DNA of 64,000 bases from Talinum fruticosum (Eukaryota; Streptophyta; Magnoliopsida; Caryophyllales; Talinaceae): contig JAITYX010000010.1 in NCBI GenBank assembly GCA_021018815.1, positions 8,609,001 through 8,673,000 of the forward strand, written 5' to 3'. How positions within the stretch are numbered: position 1 is the first letter of the stretch; each line of letters begins with the position of its first letter. Both the position numbers and the translations under genes were made by a program. Positions 22,626-35,609 of this stretch are shown piece by piece. Under the pieces are notes generated by a model. It made no database searches. It was not told the origin of the DNA and saw only the letters and a list, made by a program, of their open reading frames with translations.

Positions 22626-25288
22626 GCGCCAGCCCAGTTTCATCATGTGAGCTTTACTCAATTATCTCATGGGTTGTATTTCCAAACCTCCATCTTTTTA
22701 GGCTTCGTAACTGTGTCCCATGAAACTAAATGAATTTTCCTTTCTGTTGAACTTTTCCCCATAGAAACCGACGAACTTTTATGTCAATTTCATCACAAGT
22801 CGTTCTTGGCATTGGGTTGTTTGCATTGAGTATGCCGAAATTGATGTAATTGTAGACTGGATCAACATGGTTCTTCTGGCTAGAGAGAGGCACTTAGATT
22901 TCCATCCAGTTAATCTCTTAACTCTGTCAACTACCCCTTGAAATAAGTTTTTGGTGACCCCAGAATGGATGGTGGGTACGCCCAAATATCTACCCAAATC
23001 ACTTGTTTGTGGCATTTCCAAGATGTAACAGACCTCCGACGCTAGTTGTCCATCTGTGTTGGGTGAGAAGTAAATGTTCAATTTGGCCACACTTACTTTT
23101 TATCCCGATGCCTCACAAAAGTTCTCAAGGCACTTTTTGATCACACAAGCTTGAGCTTCGTTTGCTTCTGCAAATAAAATTATATCATCCGCATGGAACA
23201 GGTTTGAAATCTTTGGGCCTCCACAACTCGTGGGGAAAGGGTTCCAATTTCCTTGCTACACTTCCTGATCAATTAAGTGATATAGTCTTTCGATGCAAGC
23301 TACAAAAAGATAGGGTGATAAGAGGTCACCTTGTCGAATTCCTCTACTAGGCCGAAAGTTGCTTGTGGGTTCTCCATTCGAGAGGATACTCATAGTACAA
23401 GATGAGATACATGACATTATTACATTGATTAGTTGTTGAGGGATTGTCATTTCCATTAGAGTATCTCGGATGAACGACCATCAAAATCTATCATACGCCT
23501 TTTCCAGGTCAATTTTTATAGCCATCCATCCCTTAACTCCTTTTTTTTCGCATCATGTGCAGTATCTCTTACATAATAATAACGTTATCGCTAATCTGTC
23601 TCCTAGGCACAAAACTTGCTTGGAAAGGGGATATAAGTTTCGGTAGTGCAAGCTTCAAACAAACGATTGACAATACATTTCGTTACCATTTGTACGTTAC
23701 GTTGCAGAGACCAATTGGTCTGCATTGAGTGACGGATTGCGGATTATTGACCTTAGGTATAAGAGTGATGAACGTGTCATTAAATCCGTCTGGTATTTGT
23801 TGCCCTTGCAGGATGTTCAAAACTATGTCACATACTTTCCTGCTAGTCATCGCCCAATATCTCTGAAAGAAATACGCATGAAAGCCATCAAGTCCCGAGG
23901 CTTTGAATAGAGCCGTCTTTTAATGCCCCCCAATATCCTTATCTTCAAAAGGTTTATCAAATTCCCTTTTCAAAGGTTTCTCCAATTTGGGAAATCGTTC
24001 ACCTGGGAGCTGGATATGATTATCAGTGGCCAAAGGCTCACTAAAAAGAATCGTAAAATATTCCACAACAATATCCTTAGCCTTAATAGGATCTAATTCC
24101 CACCTGTTGAAGTATCTCGTGTTAATATCTCCATCCTTGATGGTCGTTGCTCTGAACTTCTGAAACCATAGAGTTTCAATTTTCTTTAATACCTCATTTA
24201 ATTCATGTTTCAACCATATTTCTAATTTGAGCAAGTGGTGATAATTTCCTTCAGCAAGCTTAACTTGAATTCCTTCTAGTCTTGCCCAGAGATTCCTCTT
24301 CTTTTTGTATAAATTACCGAAGACTTCTTTATTCCATTGATCTTGGTCTTTCGCAAGGAGATTTAGTGCTAGCACAATTGGCATATTAGTTCTCCATTTT
24401 TGCTATACAAATTCTTCAAATTAAGCATGCGATGTTCATGCTATTTGAAACCGATAAGGCTTGCTTCCACTAGAATGGTGAGTAAAATCTTTGGAACTTA
24501 TCAGTAGTGGAGAGTGATCTGAGTGGCTCTGTGTGAGATGACAAACCCCTCCCTCCTGAAACCGTGTTCTCCATTGAGTGTTGCACATTGCTCTATCAAG
24601 TCTTGCACACTTCCTCGTTTTCGGTTGATTACCTCTACACCAAGTAAATTTATGTCCAGTAAAACCCAAATCAATTAAATCATTATTTTCCACCTAATTA
24701 TTGAATCTAGCACTTCTCCTAGCCATTTCAGGACCTCCATGATCTCTTTCCTCTAGATTGATAGTCTCATCGAAATCTTCAGCCATCATCCAAGGTATAT
24801 TTACCGAGCTGGCGAAAGCTGTTAGATCATTGCAAGCCAGTTCCCTGGTCTGCAGGTGTGCGCTTGCATAGGCTGTTGTAAAAATCCAAGGAGAAGCTCC
24901 ATTGATACTGATTTCTACTGTAATAAATTATTCGTGCATTTGGATGACAGTAGCTTGAATTTCTTCACTTTTCCAAAAGAACCAAATACCACCTTGAAAT
25001 CATGTAGCCTCAACGCGGACATACTTACCAAAGTTAATCCTTTTGCAAATCTCTTCTGCTCTCTCCCCATTGATGTGTGTTTCCATGAGTACCAAAATTT
25101 GGGGTTGATGGATACGAATAAGTTTTTTCAAGACATTTCAGAAATAAACACTTCCTGCTCCTCTAACATTCCACACAAGAAGCTGAATGTTATTAGTAAT
25201 GCCACTACCATGGCTGTGTTCCTGACTAAGATTTCTTTCTTGATCCATTAATCAATAAAAATTAATTGGATAGAAATAGGTCACACCA

Positions 25289-27160
25289 CTATTGGGTGTT
25301 AGGTTGCATACCAGGCCTGGGCCCTTCAGAGTTGTCCTCAACAATCATGTTATCTATTCCAGGTAGCATTGCTTCTCCAACCGTGATTTGTTCCCTATTC
25401 CTAATATCATTAGGAGAAACAATTATCCGGTCAGTCTGAACTAATAGAGCCGAGTGTAGAGGCCCAAAATTTTCCTCCAAACCCAGACCGTGTGATGGGC
25501 TACTTGGGGATGAGACAGCCATGATGGAAGAATTACCAATAGTTGGTCTTGGCAGTAAAGGGATCATAGAATGGGCTTTATTCTGTACTTGGCTTCGAGC
25601 AGAACGGATCCCTTGTTGAGTAGAGCAAGAACTATTATTAATAGTGGTAGTCTGAATTGGGCTTGGGGATTGGATATGGGCTAAGGCTTTGACATAATCC
25701 CTAGGGGGATTGAACGGTAAACATTAGGTATATTTTCCTTTCCAATTGCTTGAGTAGCAGTAACTTTTTCATTCAGTGTCCTAGACTCACAATTATCCTT
25801 TTCAACAGTGTCACTATTATTTTGTTTCTCCTCATCTATCCCTTTTGAAGTGTCATTAGTCACTTGGAGTGCTTCCTCAATAGAATTATTGAGATCAATA
25901 TCTGCCAAAGCTCTAAATCTGGAGCCGAGATTATATCCTTCCAAATCCATTTGTTGATCCCCCAAATCTTCCATATCTTGATTATCTATTCTCGTTCCTA
26001 GAGCTGAACCGGGCTCAAAATTGGTTCTATGTTTCTGCTTCTGTCAGTCGGTTTAGGTGGACCGGAAAATTTCTTTGACCCTCATTCGTCTGTTGTTTCG
26101 TGTTCTTCCTTCTAGCAGGTTTTTTTAACCAGCATCCAATTGCCATATCTTTTTGCTTTTTCCGGTCTTTCCGAGTTCACTGTAATGTGATTTGCGACAT
26201 CACCATTGTGAACACCATTATCATTAGATTGTGGATCCTTCAAGGGACATAGATCCTCTTTGTGTCCTTGTTTACCACAGTTAAAGCAAATCATACGAAG
26301 TCCCTCATATTAAATTCGCCAAATTCTACCATTGAGTCGAAACTTAGAGAGCAGCGGTTTTGTTCGATCCACTTCCACACTTACTCGGGTATATTAGCCC
26401 CTTTCAACATTTGCAGTTGTATTGTCAATACAAATTACTTTACCAATCTTGTTGCCAATCTTATGGAGTAGGAAATTGTTGTTGAAGTATTCAACAATGA
26501 GTTTTGGGATTCTCACCCAGGCCATTAGCTTAGTGATATTATCATCTTCAGGCAAGAAATTCGGAACTCATTCTCTGATGACAAGATAATTATCTCCAAT
26601 CATCCACGACCCGCCAATCATCATATGTTCATAGTCCTCCATGTTGGTGAATCGTGTGACATAGTAATCAAATCCGATGTTGATGAGTGAGAAGTCATCT
26701 TTAAGAGCCCATTTTTTTGTCAGTCCTTTTTTTAACTACATGTAACCTATAACCTTGTCAAACATTTTTATTGTGAGTGCATTCTTCCATGGTTCCTGAA
26801 GTATCTTCTTCTCTGCCGCTGACAAAATAATAGTTGGATAATTAGGATCATCTTCCTCCGGTGGCTCATCATCCTCTGATAGATCATAGGGTTCATTAGT
26901 TTCCTACATTGAATTATCAATCGTCTCAAAACTTAGATTAGGGTTGTTTCATTGGAAAGTGTTACGGTAAGAAACTGTTTTAGAAAGGGAGTCTCAAGAA
27001 CTCTTGGTGAACCTAACTCCATACCACCCTCTCCTTCATATTCAATAGCCAACAATTCTGTTTGGGATGATCTCATTGTGCATTTCATCTTCTTTGTAGA
27101 TCTGTTGAGTTGATCTGCTTCCTCCACAGAATGACCTCTCTCTGCTATTCTCCCTGCCAT
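25289..27160 (-). pseudogene. LINE ORF1: DUF4283 and CCHC zinc knuckle, broken
   Basis: The ORF opens with ATG at 27160 (MAGRIAERG) and a 75-codon frame. Downstream fragments show the DUF4283 region (around 26750-26400, including FYYVTRF-like and VEYFNNNFLL stretches over frames). A zinc knuckle CFNCGKQGHKEDLC follows at about 26288-26247, and then a low-complexity tail to 25289. ORF1 proteins bind the element RNA. There are stops near 26935 and 26730 and several frame changes. ORF2 starts 41 bp beyond its end. Confidence 0.8.
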
Positions 27161-27751
27161 TCCTAAATTATATCATGAATCAAGGTTTATAGACTCAAAT
27201 TATGTGTCATTGTATTAACAAAACATTAATTTTGAGGGAGGAGGCATGTACTATAGGGGGACATTTTGGGGAACAAAAAAAATTCTATTTGTGGTTGGGG
27301 ATTACTAATTTCAGGACCACTCTATAATTTATACAATTTATTCATATAAATGTGTATGCATATCTACGTACATATATGACCTATTATCTTCAAAATACAC
27401 ACACACATATATATATACACTTTCATATTCATTTATGACTGTACAACATCTTTTTTAATGCATACATATGAATTTAACATATTATTTTTTATGTATTTTT
27501 CAATAATGAATTTACCATCAAATTAAAGCCCTTAAGTCTTTCTTTCGAAGGTGACGAGTTAATCTAATTGTTCAAACCTAGAGTTAGTCCAACTAGACTA
27601 CAAAATAGCAATCACAGCCCTAGTTAAGATTTGGGCTATTTACGTGCCAAAGTACTAGTCATTCTCTCGACCCACATTAGTAAATTGACATTTCCTTTCA
27701 ATAATAAACCAACTACCTAAAAATGAAGATGAAAAATCATTTTAAGTATTT
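27161..27751. other. AT-rich spacer between LINE and tandem duplication
   Basis: No gene or clear element is visible. It may contain the 5' UTR of the LINE next to 27160. There is a short alternating CA/TA tract near 27390-27420. Confidence 0.4.
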
Positions 27752-28291
27752 CATCAAACACGTGACAGGGGTATGAGAAACAACATCAAAAATTCAAGCA
27801 TAAACTAGGCATAATTAAATTTAAACAAGATCAATTAGTCATTAGAGAAGCTAACCACAATCAAAGTGACCCAAAAGAATAATTAATTAACATCAACATG
27901 ATAATTAAACCCAATAACTGAACAAAACATAATTCGACTCAAACAAAAACATAAGCTAATAAATTAATTATTCTCAAATAAACTAATTTAAACGTGAATT
28001 AACAATTACACTAATAAAAATCAAATCTTTGAATCAAATCAAACAACTAAAATTATGAACTTGAAGTAAAGAAAAAGAGGAAGAGAAAACTTCTCGCATA
28101 TATTGGGATATCCGAAATTAAAATTCTTATACAAATTATACAATTATCTGACCCAAATTATTGTGACTAAAATCCTAATAACACTCCCAAAAATCTCCTC
28201 CAAACAACCCCTCAAAAATCAAACTAAATCTAACTTTTATATCCACGAAAATACGTAACGAACAATGTTCGGGGCTGGGGTGCCTAATGAC

Positions 28292-28770
28292 TAGGGATGG
28301 CAATGGGTCGGGTCCGACTGGACCTAGACCCATTTAACTTTTAAACTTGGACCCGGACCCGACCCGGATCCGGCGGGTCTGTAAAATTTGGACCTAGATC
28401 CGGACCCGACGGGTCCACGGGTCCACGGGTCTTAAACGGGTCTAGTATATTTTTATCATAAATGAATTTAAAAATTAGTATTTTGTGCATATAACCTATT
28501 TAGCATTATACTAACCTATTTATCAAATCAACCAACCTATTGTACAAACCAAATATTTAGTTCATACAAACCAAATAAACCAATACATTAAACACAAAAT
28601 TCATCAAAGTTTGACACAACCAAAATCCAAAGTTCATCAAAGCTTAACAACAAAAAGTCCAAAAATGTCCATCAAAGTTTAACACAAAGTTTAAAAGAGT
28701 TCAAGTTCAACACAAAATCCATCAAAGTGGCACCATAAGCATCTTCAATCCATCAAACCACTTCAAGAGT
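28292..28770. other. hAT 3' terminal region with short GGGTCC/GGACCC repeats
   Basis: The first 150 bp contain many CGGGTCC-type repeats on both strands, the usual subterminal transposase-binding style of hAT elements. The rest is AT-rich with repeated CAAAGTTTAACACAA-like phrases and no coding frame. Confidence 0.6.
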
Positions 28771-30534
28771 TTGGCTTCAAAGGTGTATGCTACCAAGCAA
28801 ACCCCTAATTCTTTCCAACTCTATCTCAGCCCCTTCATTGTATATCCTCTTAAAATAATAATCAACACAATCCATCTTATTTCTTGGATCCAAAATAGTA
28901 GCAATAGCCAAAAGCCCATTAGTTTGACTCCAATATTTGTCAAACTTTTCAATCATATTTGCCGCCATATTTCTAATGAGTTCACTACCACTTTCTAACC
29001 AACTTCTTAAAGCAAGTCTAATAGCACAAATACGACGAAAAAACAAGTTGGCTGTAGGATATTTCCTACCAGAAAAAGCCTTTGTTGTTCTATAAAAATC
29101 TCCAATTTCCCACAAATCTTTTCGGCCATTTCCCAATCATCTTCGGAAGGAACTACAAACTTAAGCCTCTTATTCAAGCGTTTCAATCTATCAAATACAT
29201 CCTTATAAGGTAGACATGTTTGAAGCATCAAAAATGTAGAGTTCCATCTTGTTTTACAATCAAGGGCCAACATTTTAGAACTACACAATTCCAAAACCTA
29301 CAAGCATCTGTGAACTTTTCAATTCTTTTTGGAGTTAATGTCCAAAAAGCAACACAATCTCTAATCTTCTCAATTGCAGATTCAATCACATCCAATCCAT
29401 CCTTAACAATCAAATTCAAAATATGGGCAGCACATCTCATGTGTAAGAAACCACCACCTAATATCGGAGACTTTGGTTCAAATTCCTCCAACAACATATC
29501 CATCATTGCATCATTAGTAGTACAATTGTCAACAACTACCGATGAAATTTTGTTTGCAATTGAATAATGTGACAAACAATCCATGAGAATCTTTGCAAGG
29601 ATTATTTTGGTATGTGGACATGGCACATATGAAAACCTAAATAAATGAAACATAACTACTATAAGCATATTATAAATATAAACATTAAATTAAAGAAATT
29701 AAACCTAATATATGAGACATATAATAGATAAGTTAAAGAAATATTACCTCAAAGTTCTACTACGTAAAACCCATTGCTCATCTACAAAGTGAGAAGTTAC
29801 AACCATGTAGCCTTTTTTTTATTTGAAGCTGTCCACATATCGGTTGTGATTGCAACTCTACTAGAATTATGCACCAACATATCCTTGAGGATAACTTTCT
29901 CGCTTTAAAAGACTTTCATAATGTCCGATTTCAAAGTGTTCCGAGAAATCATCTTGAAAGAATTATTTAAACTTTCGACAAACTCTCTAAATCCAACATG
30001 ATCAACCATGGATAATGGATACTCGTGTATCACAATCATATCCAATAACTTTCTCCTAGAGAATTCTTGATCAAAATTAAAATCGGAAGACTTTGATTTT
30101 AACTCTATACTACTTGTCCCATCATCTTCCTTTACTATGTTCAATCTTCTTTGACCATTCGCAATTCTCAAATGCCTACCACTACATACCTTCTCTGCAT
30201 GTTTTATAAGATGTGAAGTTCCACTTGAGCTATTAGCCGATAACACCTTTTTACAATGCTTACATCTAGCTCCTGTAAGCACCCCTTTGACATGTATCTT
30301 TTCAAAATATTCCCATACTTTTGACGTGGCCCTCCTAGTTCTTTGTGTAGAAGTAACCGAAATTGGTTCTTGAGTTGACATGTTATTCCCATCACCATCA
30401 CCTTCTAAGTCGACAAAAGGTGTATCGCATTTCTCATTTTCAAAACCAGGAGGCACAGATTGAGATGAACCACCATCATCTTTCGACCGATCACACTTAG
30501 CCTTAGACTCCGCACAGTTTGAATCTTCATCCAT
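28771..30534 (-). pseudogene. hAT transposase with BED zinc finger (RICESLEEPER-like), broken
   Basis: The first frame (30534-29905) starts MDEDSN and has an acidic leader, then a BED zinc finger near residues 90-120 with CKHCKKVL and later HLIKHAEKVC. Further frames show the transposase core: SSVVVDNCTTNDAM and RCAAHILNLIVKDGL (29668-29228), then DCKTRWNSTFLML (29294-29007), and SGRKYPTANLFF with ATILDPRNKMD (29136-28777). The carboxyl-terminal dimerisation domain, normally needed for activity, is not found between 28770 and the element end. At least three frame changes are present. Its relative at the window end keeps the dimerisation region. Confidence 0.88.
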
Positions 30535-30589
30535 AATGAAACTACATACAATTTCACAATTAATTCTTTAAAATTTTACCAATTAAATT

Positions 30590-31310
30590 AACAAATAAAT
30601 TTAAATGAGCAGGGGAGCAAGCCGGAAAAGACAAATGCACAAAAATTTGACCTTGTCAAGTTCATTGGATATACAATTAGCCACTGTATCGGACTCCTCA
30701 AAACCGGTACCCATCCAGATTTCACAAGCCAAAAGACATAAGAAAAGTGCATGGATATCGGACTCTTCCATAGCACCATAAATATCACAATGCATGCTCA
30801 AATTTGGAATTCATGAAGCAACGTTTACCATTCTATACTAATCACCCTGTCCATTTTCTTTAAGCTCCTAGCTACATGGTAAGCTGATTTAACCGTTAAC
30901 TCTCCGTTGCTTGTATAGAACTATCTAGTTTCTTTAAGCTACTAGCTACATGGTAAGCTGATTTAACCGTTAACTCTCCGCTGCTTGTATAGAACCAAGA
31001 AATCGTATCTTGTGGCCAATTAGGACAAGCTGGTAATTGGAGAATGTGTTCGGTATCACATGGCGTAAAAATCACTTCAACCATCTCTCTACGCCATTCA
31101 CCTTTCCTTTGTCTATCAAATTGGACACCACACCAACAAAGAGGATTGATCCTCCCTCCTTCGTGTAATTATTTTGTAAGAAAAAGGCCAAGGAATCCAA
31201 CGATTAGTCCCGACCATTAAGCTATTGTCGTTGCCCATAACCCACCAAGGATAGTTAACTAAACGCCTACCTCGCCCCCTCCCCCTAATAAACTTATCCA
31301 GGTGAATCTC
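30590..31310 (-). pseudogene. LINE-like ORF2 3' fragment inside the hAT element
   Basis: The minus-strand frame at 31084-30896 has PNWPQDTISWFYTSSGELTV followed by KSAYHVAS, which matches the region just before zf-RVT in plant LINE ORF2. The part at 30801-30588 has HALFLC and CEIW, typical of the zf-RVT end. It lies between the transposase start (30534) and the chromovirus, thus within the hAT borders. It is either a LINE insertion or a captured fragment. Confidence 0.7.
30855..30995. repeat. 74-bp tandem duplication within the LINE fragment
   Basis: The block starting TTTCTTTAAGCT and ending TTGTATAGAA occurs at about 30855-30920 and 30929-30995 with two single-base differences. It duplicates the codons for VKSAYHVA. 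Confidence 0.85.
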
Positions 31311-31325
31311 TGTTTGCTACCCAAA

Positions 31326-32361
31326 TGTAACGCCCCAACTCATAATCACTAATTCAGGCTAAGCAACCCGCTAACCAGTGATTAGCGCAGCGGAAAAGGT
31401 TTAGGAGCGTCACCGCCGCCCTTACCAGCGGAAGGGCAAGGCTAACGGAGTCGGATACTAAACTATTCGACTTAGATTACTCTATTTAACAGTCAACAAC
31501 AAAAGGAAACTATAATATGTACAAAGCCGAACAAAAGTACAGGGTAACCCCACATTCATTAGCTCTAATCCACGACACTATGTACGAGTCTCCAAAAAGG
31601 TTATCATGGCGAGCCGAGCCCCTAAGCCTCGAACACGATTCTTCTATGACTTGCCGTCTTCACTATTCTTACCTAAAACAAACAAGGAAATATTTTCGCA
31701 ATGTGAGTCGAAACTCAATACGTTCACTACCATGCAGTAAAATAATAGTAATGAAATAATTAAGTTGAGCGCATGCATTTCAATTCATTTATAAATGAGG
31801 GGAGTGAATAATGTAAAACTATTATCGATTAATTATCCGAATGGATCCCTTTACGATCATCGGGTTTCCCTAAACGCATGTGCACACACCTGCACCGATC
31901 GGATAGTCCGGTTGAAGGCGGTTAACCGTTACGGGGTTACCAACTCTGGATATTGGGCGTACCAAATAATGGCACTTGATGGGCGGGTCCATATTAATGA
32001 TGGCAAATATTATTTGCAAACAATTCTTCATTGTTGTTAATGTTGGCCATATCCGGCCTTTATTTGTAAATAAAACATTGAAGGGCACGATCAATGAACG
32101 TACCTTGCCGACGTTCCTCCTTCTTTCTCTTTTTGGGTGGAATCCGGATGAACGCACGACGCTGGTGTTTGATGACCTTAATTAAGGACATAGGAGTTTT
32201 ATTAATAAACTGAATTTTTATAGCTTATTTATTTATCAAATCATTTCAAACACGCTTGAAATGAAAATTATTAAAGTTAGCTTTTACTAAGGAATACTAA
32301 TGAGGTTCTTGGTTCACACAATTTATTTATCTTATTTTACTATGCATGTATAATCGTATGC

Positions 32362-32415
<54 letters not shown>

Positions 32416-34190
32416 ATTTAGCAACTTTAAAGTATATGTATATAGAACTTTCTTCTAAGCGCATATGTAAATATATGGGTAACTTCAAATATACATAATT
32501 TTCTTCCAATTGATATATTGAACATTTATCTCCTTTATTCATATTTTTATGCACCACCTTTTTAACCTTATTTTGTTTTATAAAGGTCCAAAAGTGTTAA
32601 TTCTCCTATTCCAGGTTCACCTGCCGCCCGAATTAAAAATCATCATCAATCTCTCTCTTAATCTCCTCATTTATCAAAAGTAATTCTTAACTCGTAATCA
32701 CTTCCCGAATATCTTTATCCAAGCAATTGTCCATAATTACCCTTTATACAGGGATTGTCCATAAATGTCCTTGATACGGGGATTATCCATGATTTGTTTT
32801 TAATTCAAGTACATCCAAATGTCATTAATTATCACCAAATCCTCTCAAACCTTATGAATCGGATACATATATGCCACAACCATGAGCAAACTTTAATCTC
32901 CAAACAGATAAAACAACATAATGACTGATTACAACTTAAACACTTAAATTAAAAGAAATGAAGAAATGAATCTGAAAAATTAACCTAAAATTAAACGAAT
33001 CGAAACCGAAATTTACTTCTAAGAAATTAAATCAAAAGCTGAAAATTACCCTAGAACCCAAGTGGACGGTGGTTAAATTTTTTGAAGGGTTTCGAGGTGG
33101 TTAAGGGTGGTGGTTTGAGGATCGGAGTTGATCGAACAGAGCGATCGGCTGCAGCCGCGGCAGTCGTCGGTGGCAGGTGAGCGGCGTCGGCGGCCGACAG
33201 AGGCAGCTGAGGCCGGACAGGGGTTGGAGGCCGAGAAACCGTGACCAACCGGGCAAAACCAAGGCAGGAGCAAGCGCAGAACGTAAGTATAGCCGGCGGT
33301 GGGCTGGCGTTTGGTGGCCGAGATGACGACCGTAGGGTAGTGGAAGGTGATGGTGGTTGTCGGTGGTGTTGGGGTGGCGTCTCCAAGTGGCTGAGATGAA
33401 CGGAAAAGGGAGACGGTGGAGGCAAGCGATAGGGATAGGGTTTTGGGTGTTTGATGGGGAATTCGACGAAGATGGTGATGATGGTGGTGGTGGCTAGCCG
33501 GCGGTGGCTGTCGGCGTGGCTAGAGGGCCGCCGGTGCTGTCGGTCGGCAGTGAAAACAAGAAGGGCGCAGAGCCGAGGCGGGCTCGGTGGTAGAGAGAGA
33601 GAAAGAGGGGACGAAGGCAGGAGAGGGAGAGCGAGAGAGAGTGAGGGTTTAATCGCCTTTAGGTTAGAATAATGAAACCCTAAGTTAACTTATGCCTTTA
33701 TACCCCCTCCTCTAACCTTCCTCCGAATGGGCCGGTTGACCCCGCTCAAGCATCCGGCCCAGCTTCTCAATAGTGCTAATTCTAACCCGACTCACTCATC
33801 CTCAATAATTCATAATCTCCTAAACTTATTATTTTTCTAATTAAACTTATCTTAATCTAAGAATTTTTTTTATTTTTAGTAATATTAAATTTATACAAAT
33901 TACATTAGTTTCATTTGTTTAAGGATTTTATAATTCAGAATAAATTAGTTATATAATAATATTAATTATCTTCTAGGTCATTAAAATTTGTAAAGCACTC
34001 GTGCGTCGTCGTTGTAATCATCCTGGCTCTCGCACTTTAAACAAAAATGACATATATATATTTATATATATACACATACGTATATCCACATGAGTAATAT
34101 GAAAATATTTGAAAATTTGAAATACACGCGCTCAGAGCTAATTTTTAATGCACTTAAGGATAATTACTTTCTTAGGGACTGGTCGTTACA
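31326..34190 (-). repeat. 3' LTR of the chromovirus (2865 bp)
   Basis: Plus strand TGTAACGCCCC...GGTCGTTACA. Contains a (TA)n array at 32368-32413 and a GC-rich block at about 33060-33660 with GA-rich runs and many CG dinucleotides. Open frames in this block (31517-31759, 33051-33672) are repeated in the other LTR and are not genes. Confidence 0.93.
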
Positions 34191-34203
34191 GTCTCCCCCT
34201 TGG
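34191..34203 (-). other. Polypurine tract of the chromovirus
   Basis: The minus strand reads CCAAGGGGGAGAC directly before the LTR start TGTAACGACC. This is the expected plus-strand primer. Confidence 0.88.
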
Positions 34204-34277
34204 AATAAGTTTCGTCCTCGAAACTTGCATGCAAATGGTCTAGATGTTACCTTAGAATAAGTGTGGATATTGGTTTC

Positions 34278-35459
34278 TCATATCTTCTTCAGCTTCCCAA
34301 GTGGCTTCGACTGAGGTGTGATTCGACCATAAGACCTTGACCGGGGAATAGTTTTAGTACGAAGCCGTTTAATCCTTCGATCCAAGATTTGGACAGGATA
34401 TTCCTCATGTGTTAAATTCTGGGCAATTTCCACCGGTTCTACCTCTATGACGTGGCTTGGGTCGGATATGTACTTCCGAAGTTGGGATATATGAAAGACA
34501 TCATGGATATGCTCCAGATTGACTGGTAAAGATAATTTGTAGGTCACGTGGTTGAACTTTCGAATTATCTCGTATGGCCCAATGTATCTAGGGCTTAATT
34601 TGCCCCCGATTCCGAATCTTTTGATTCCTTTCGTTGGGGATACCTTGAGAAAAACCATATCCCCCACCTGAAACTCTAGAGGTTTCCTCCGTCGATCCGC
34701 ATAGCTCTTCCGTCTACTCGAGCTTCTCCGATTCGCTGTTGTATTACTCTTATCTGTTTCAGTAGTATCTTGTATCAACTCCGGTCCTATCGTGAGTGCC
34801 TCATCTAGATCGCTCCAACACAAGGGGGTTCTACATTTTCTTCCGTAAAGGGCTTCAAATGGGGCCATTTTTATTGTGGCCTCGATAGCTATTGTTGTAT
34901 GAGAACTCAATCGAGCAAGATATTCCTCCCATTTTCCTTGGAAGTCAAGGATACGAGCCCGCAGAGATATCTTCTAGAATTTGGTTAACTCTTTCGGTTT
35001 GACCATCTGTCTCTGGATGGTAAGAGCTACTAAAATTCAACTTAGTTCCAAAAGCTTGCTGTAAGGCTTCCCAAAATCGAGATTGAAACCGGGTGTCTCT
35101 ATCGGAGACTATATCCTTGGGTATTCCATGGAGTCTCGACAATCTCTCTCAAGTATACTTGAGCTAATTTGTCCACACTCCAATTGTCACTAACCGGTAT
35201 GAAGTGTGCGGACTTGGTAAGACGATCAACTATCGTCCAAATAGCATTTTTCCTGGTGGCGAGATGGAGGGAGTCCTACAATGAAATCCATTGATATAGA
35301 ATCCCATTTCCAGGTTGGAATCTCCAAGGGTCTTAACTCGCCTACCGGGCGTTGATGCTCTGCCTTCACTCTTTGACATGTAAGGCACCTATCCACATAT
35401 CTTGCAACTTCTCGTTTCATATTGGGCCACCAGAAATTCTTCTTTAGATCTATATACAT
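34278..35459 (-). pseudogene. Chromovirus integrase with chromodomain, broken
   Basis: The zinc-binding part is at 35459-35226 (WWPNMKREV, then [16 protein letters not shown], then [11 protein letters not shown] with the first catalytic Asp). The core continues at 35142-34945 with [14 protein letters not shown] (second Asp) and [15 protein letters not shown] (Glu). The carboxyl part at 34910-34278 has YGRKCRTPLCW, the GPYEI stretch and HDVFHVSQ-like HDVFHISQLRKY. It ends with a chromodomain start PVQILDRRIKRLR, whose later part shifts frame near 34330. Chromodomains guide insertion to heterochromatin in this clade. Breaks lie near 34920-34970 and 35150-35225. Confidence 0.9.
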
Positions 35460-35609
35460 TTTTGTTCCCCAGGATGGACAGAATATAAAGTCATATGAGC
35501 CTCATCTAAGATCTTCTTCTTAATCTCCTCTTGATCGGGCACACACAAACGGTTTTGAAACCTCAAGGTTCCGTCTTCGTGTATGGTGAATCCTGGGAAT
35601 TTACCCTTT

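Larger units (their letters stand above)
20490..25248 (-). pseudogene. LINE ORF2: endonuclease, reverse transcriptase and RNase H, broken
   Basis: A start codon at 25248-25246 begins an apurinic-type endonuclease region, with LDRAMCNTQWR and SHSDHSPLL in the 24693-24436 fragment. The reverse transcriptase follows; its catalytic ADD is encoded at 23184-23192, and a typical GIRQGDLLSPYLFV stretch lies before it in the 23456-23256 fragment. A zf-RVT region (21605-21156) has CKICADQVEHINHILHRC. RNase H begins near 21120 with PPLGWTILNID and resumes after the CACTA insert with AGGRVIRG, ending near 20490. Numerous frameshifts make this a pseudogene. In life it would nick DNA and prime reverse transcription at the target. 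Confidence 0.85.
20460..27160 (-). mobile_element. L1-type LINE (non-LTR retrotransposon), degenerate
   Basis: On the minus strand it shows ORF1 (nucleic acid binding) then ORF2 (endonuclease, reverse transcriptase, zf-RVT, RNase H), the standard plant L1 plan. Both ORFs carry many stops and shifts, so it is old. Two smaller transposons have inserted into it (20920-21070 and 22094-22625). The ends are approximate: no poly(A) tail or target-site duplication was found. Confidence 0.85.

Noticed and set aside
31517..33672. Several ORFs repeated at 39142-41291
   Set aside because: They lie in the two LTRs of the chromovirus and are shadows of repeated non-coding sequence.
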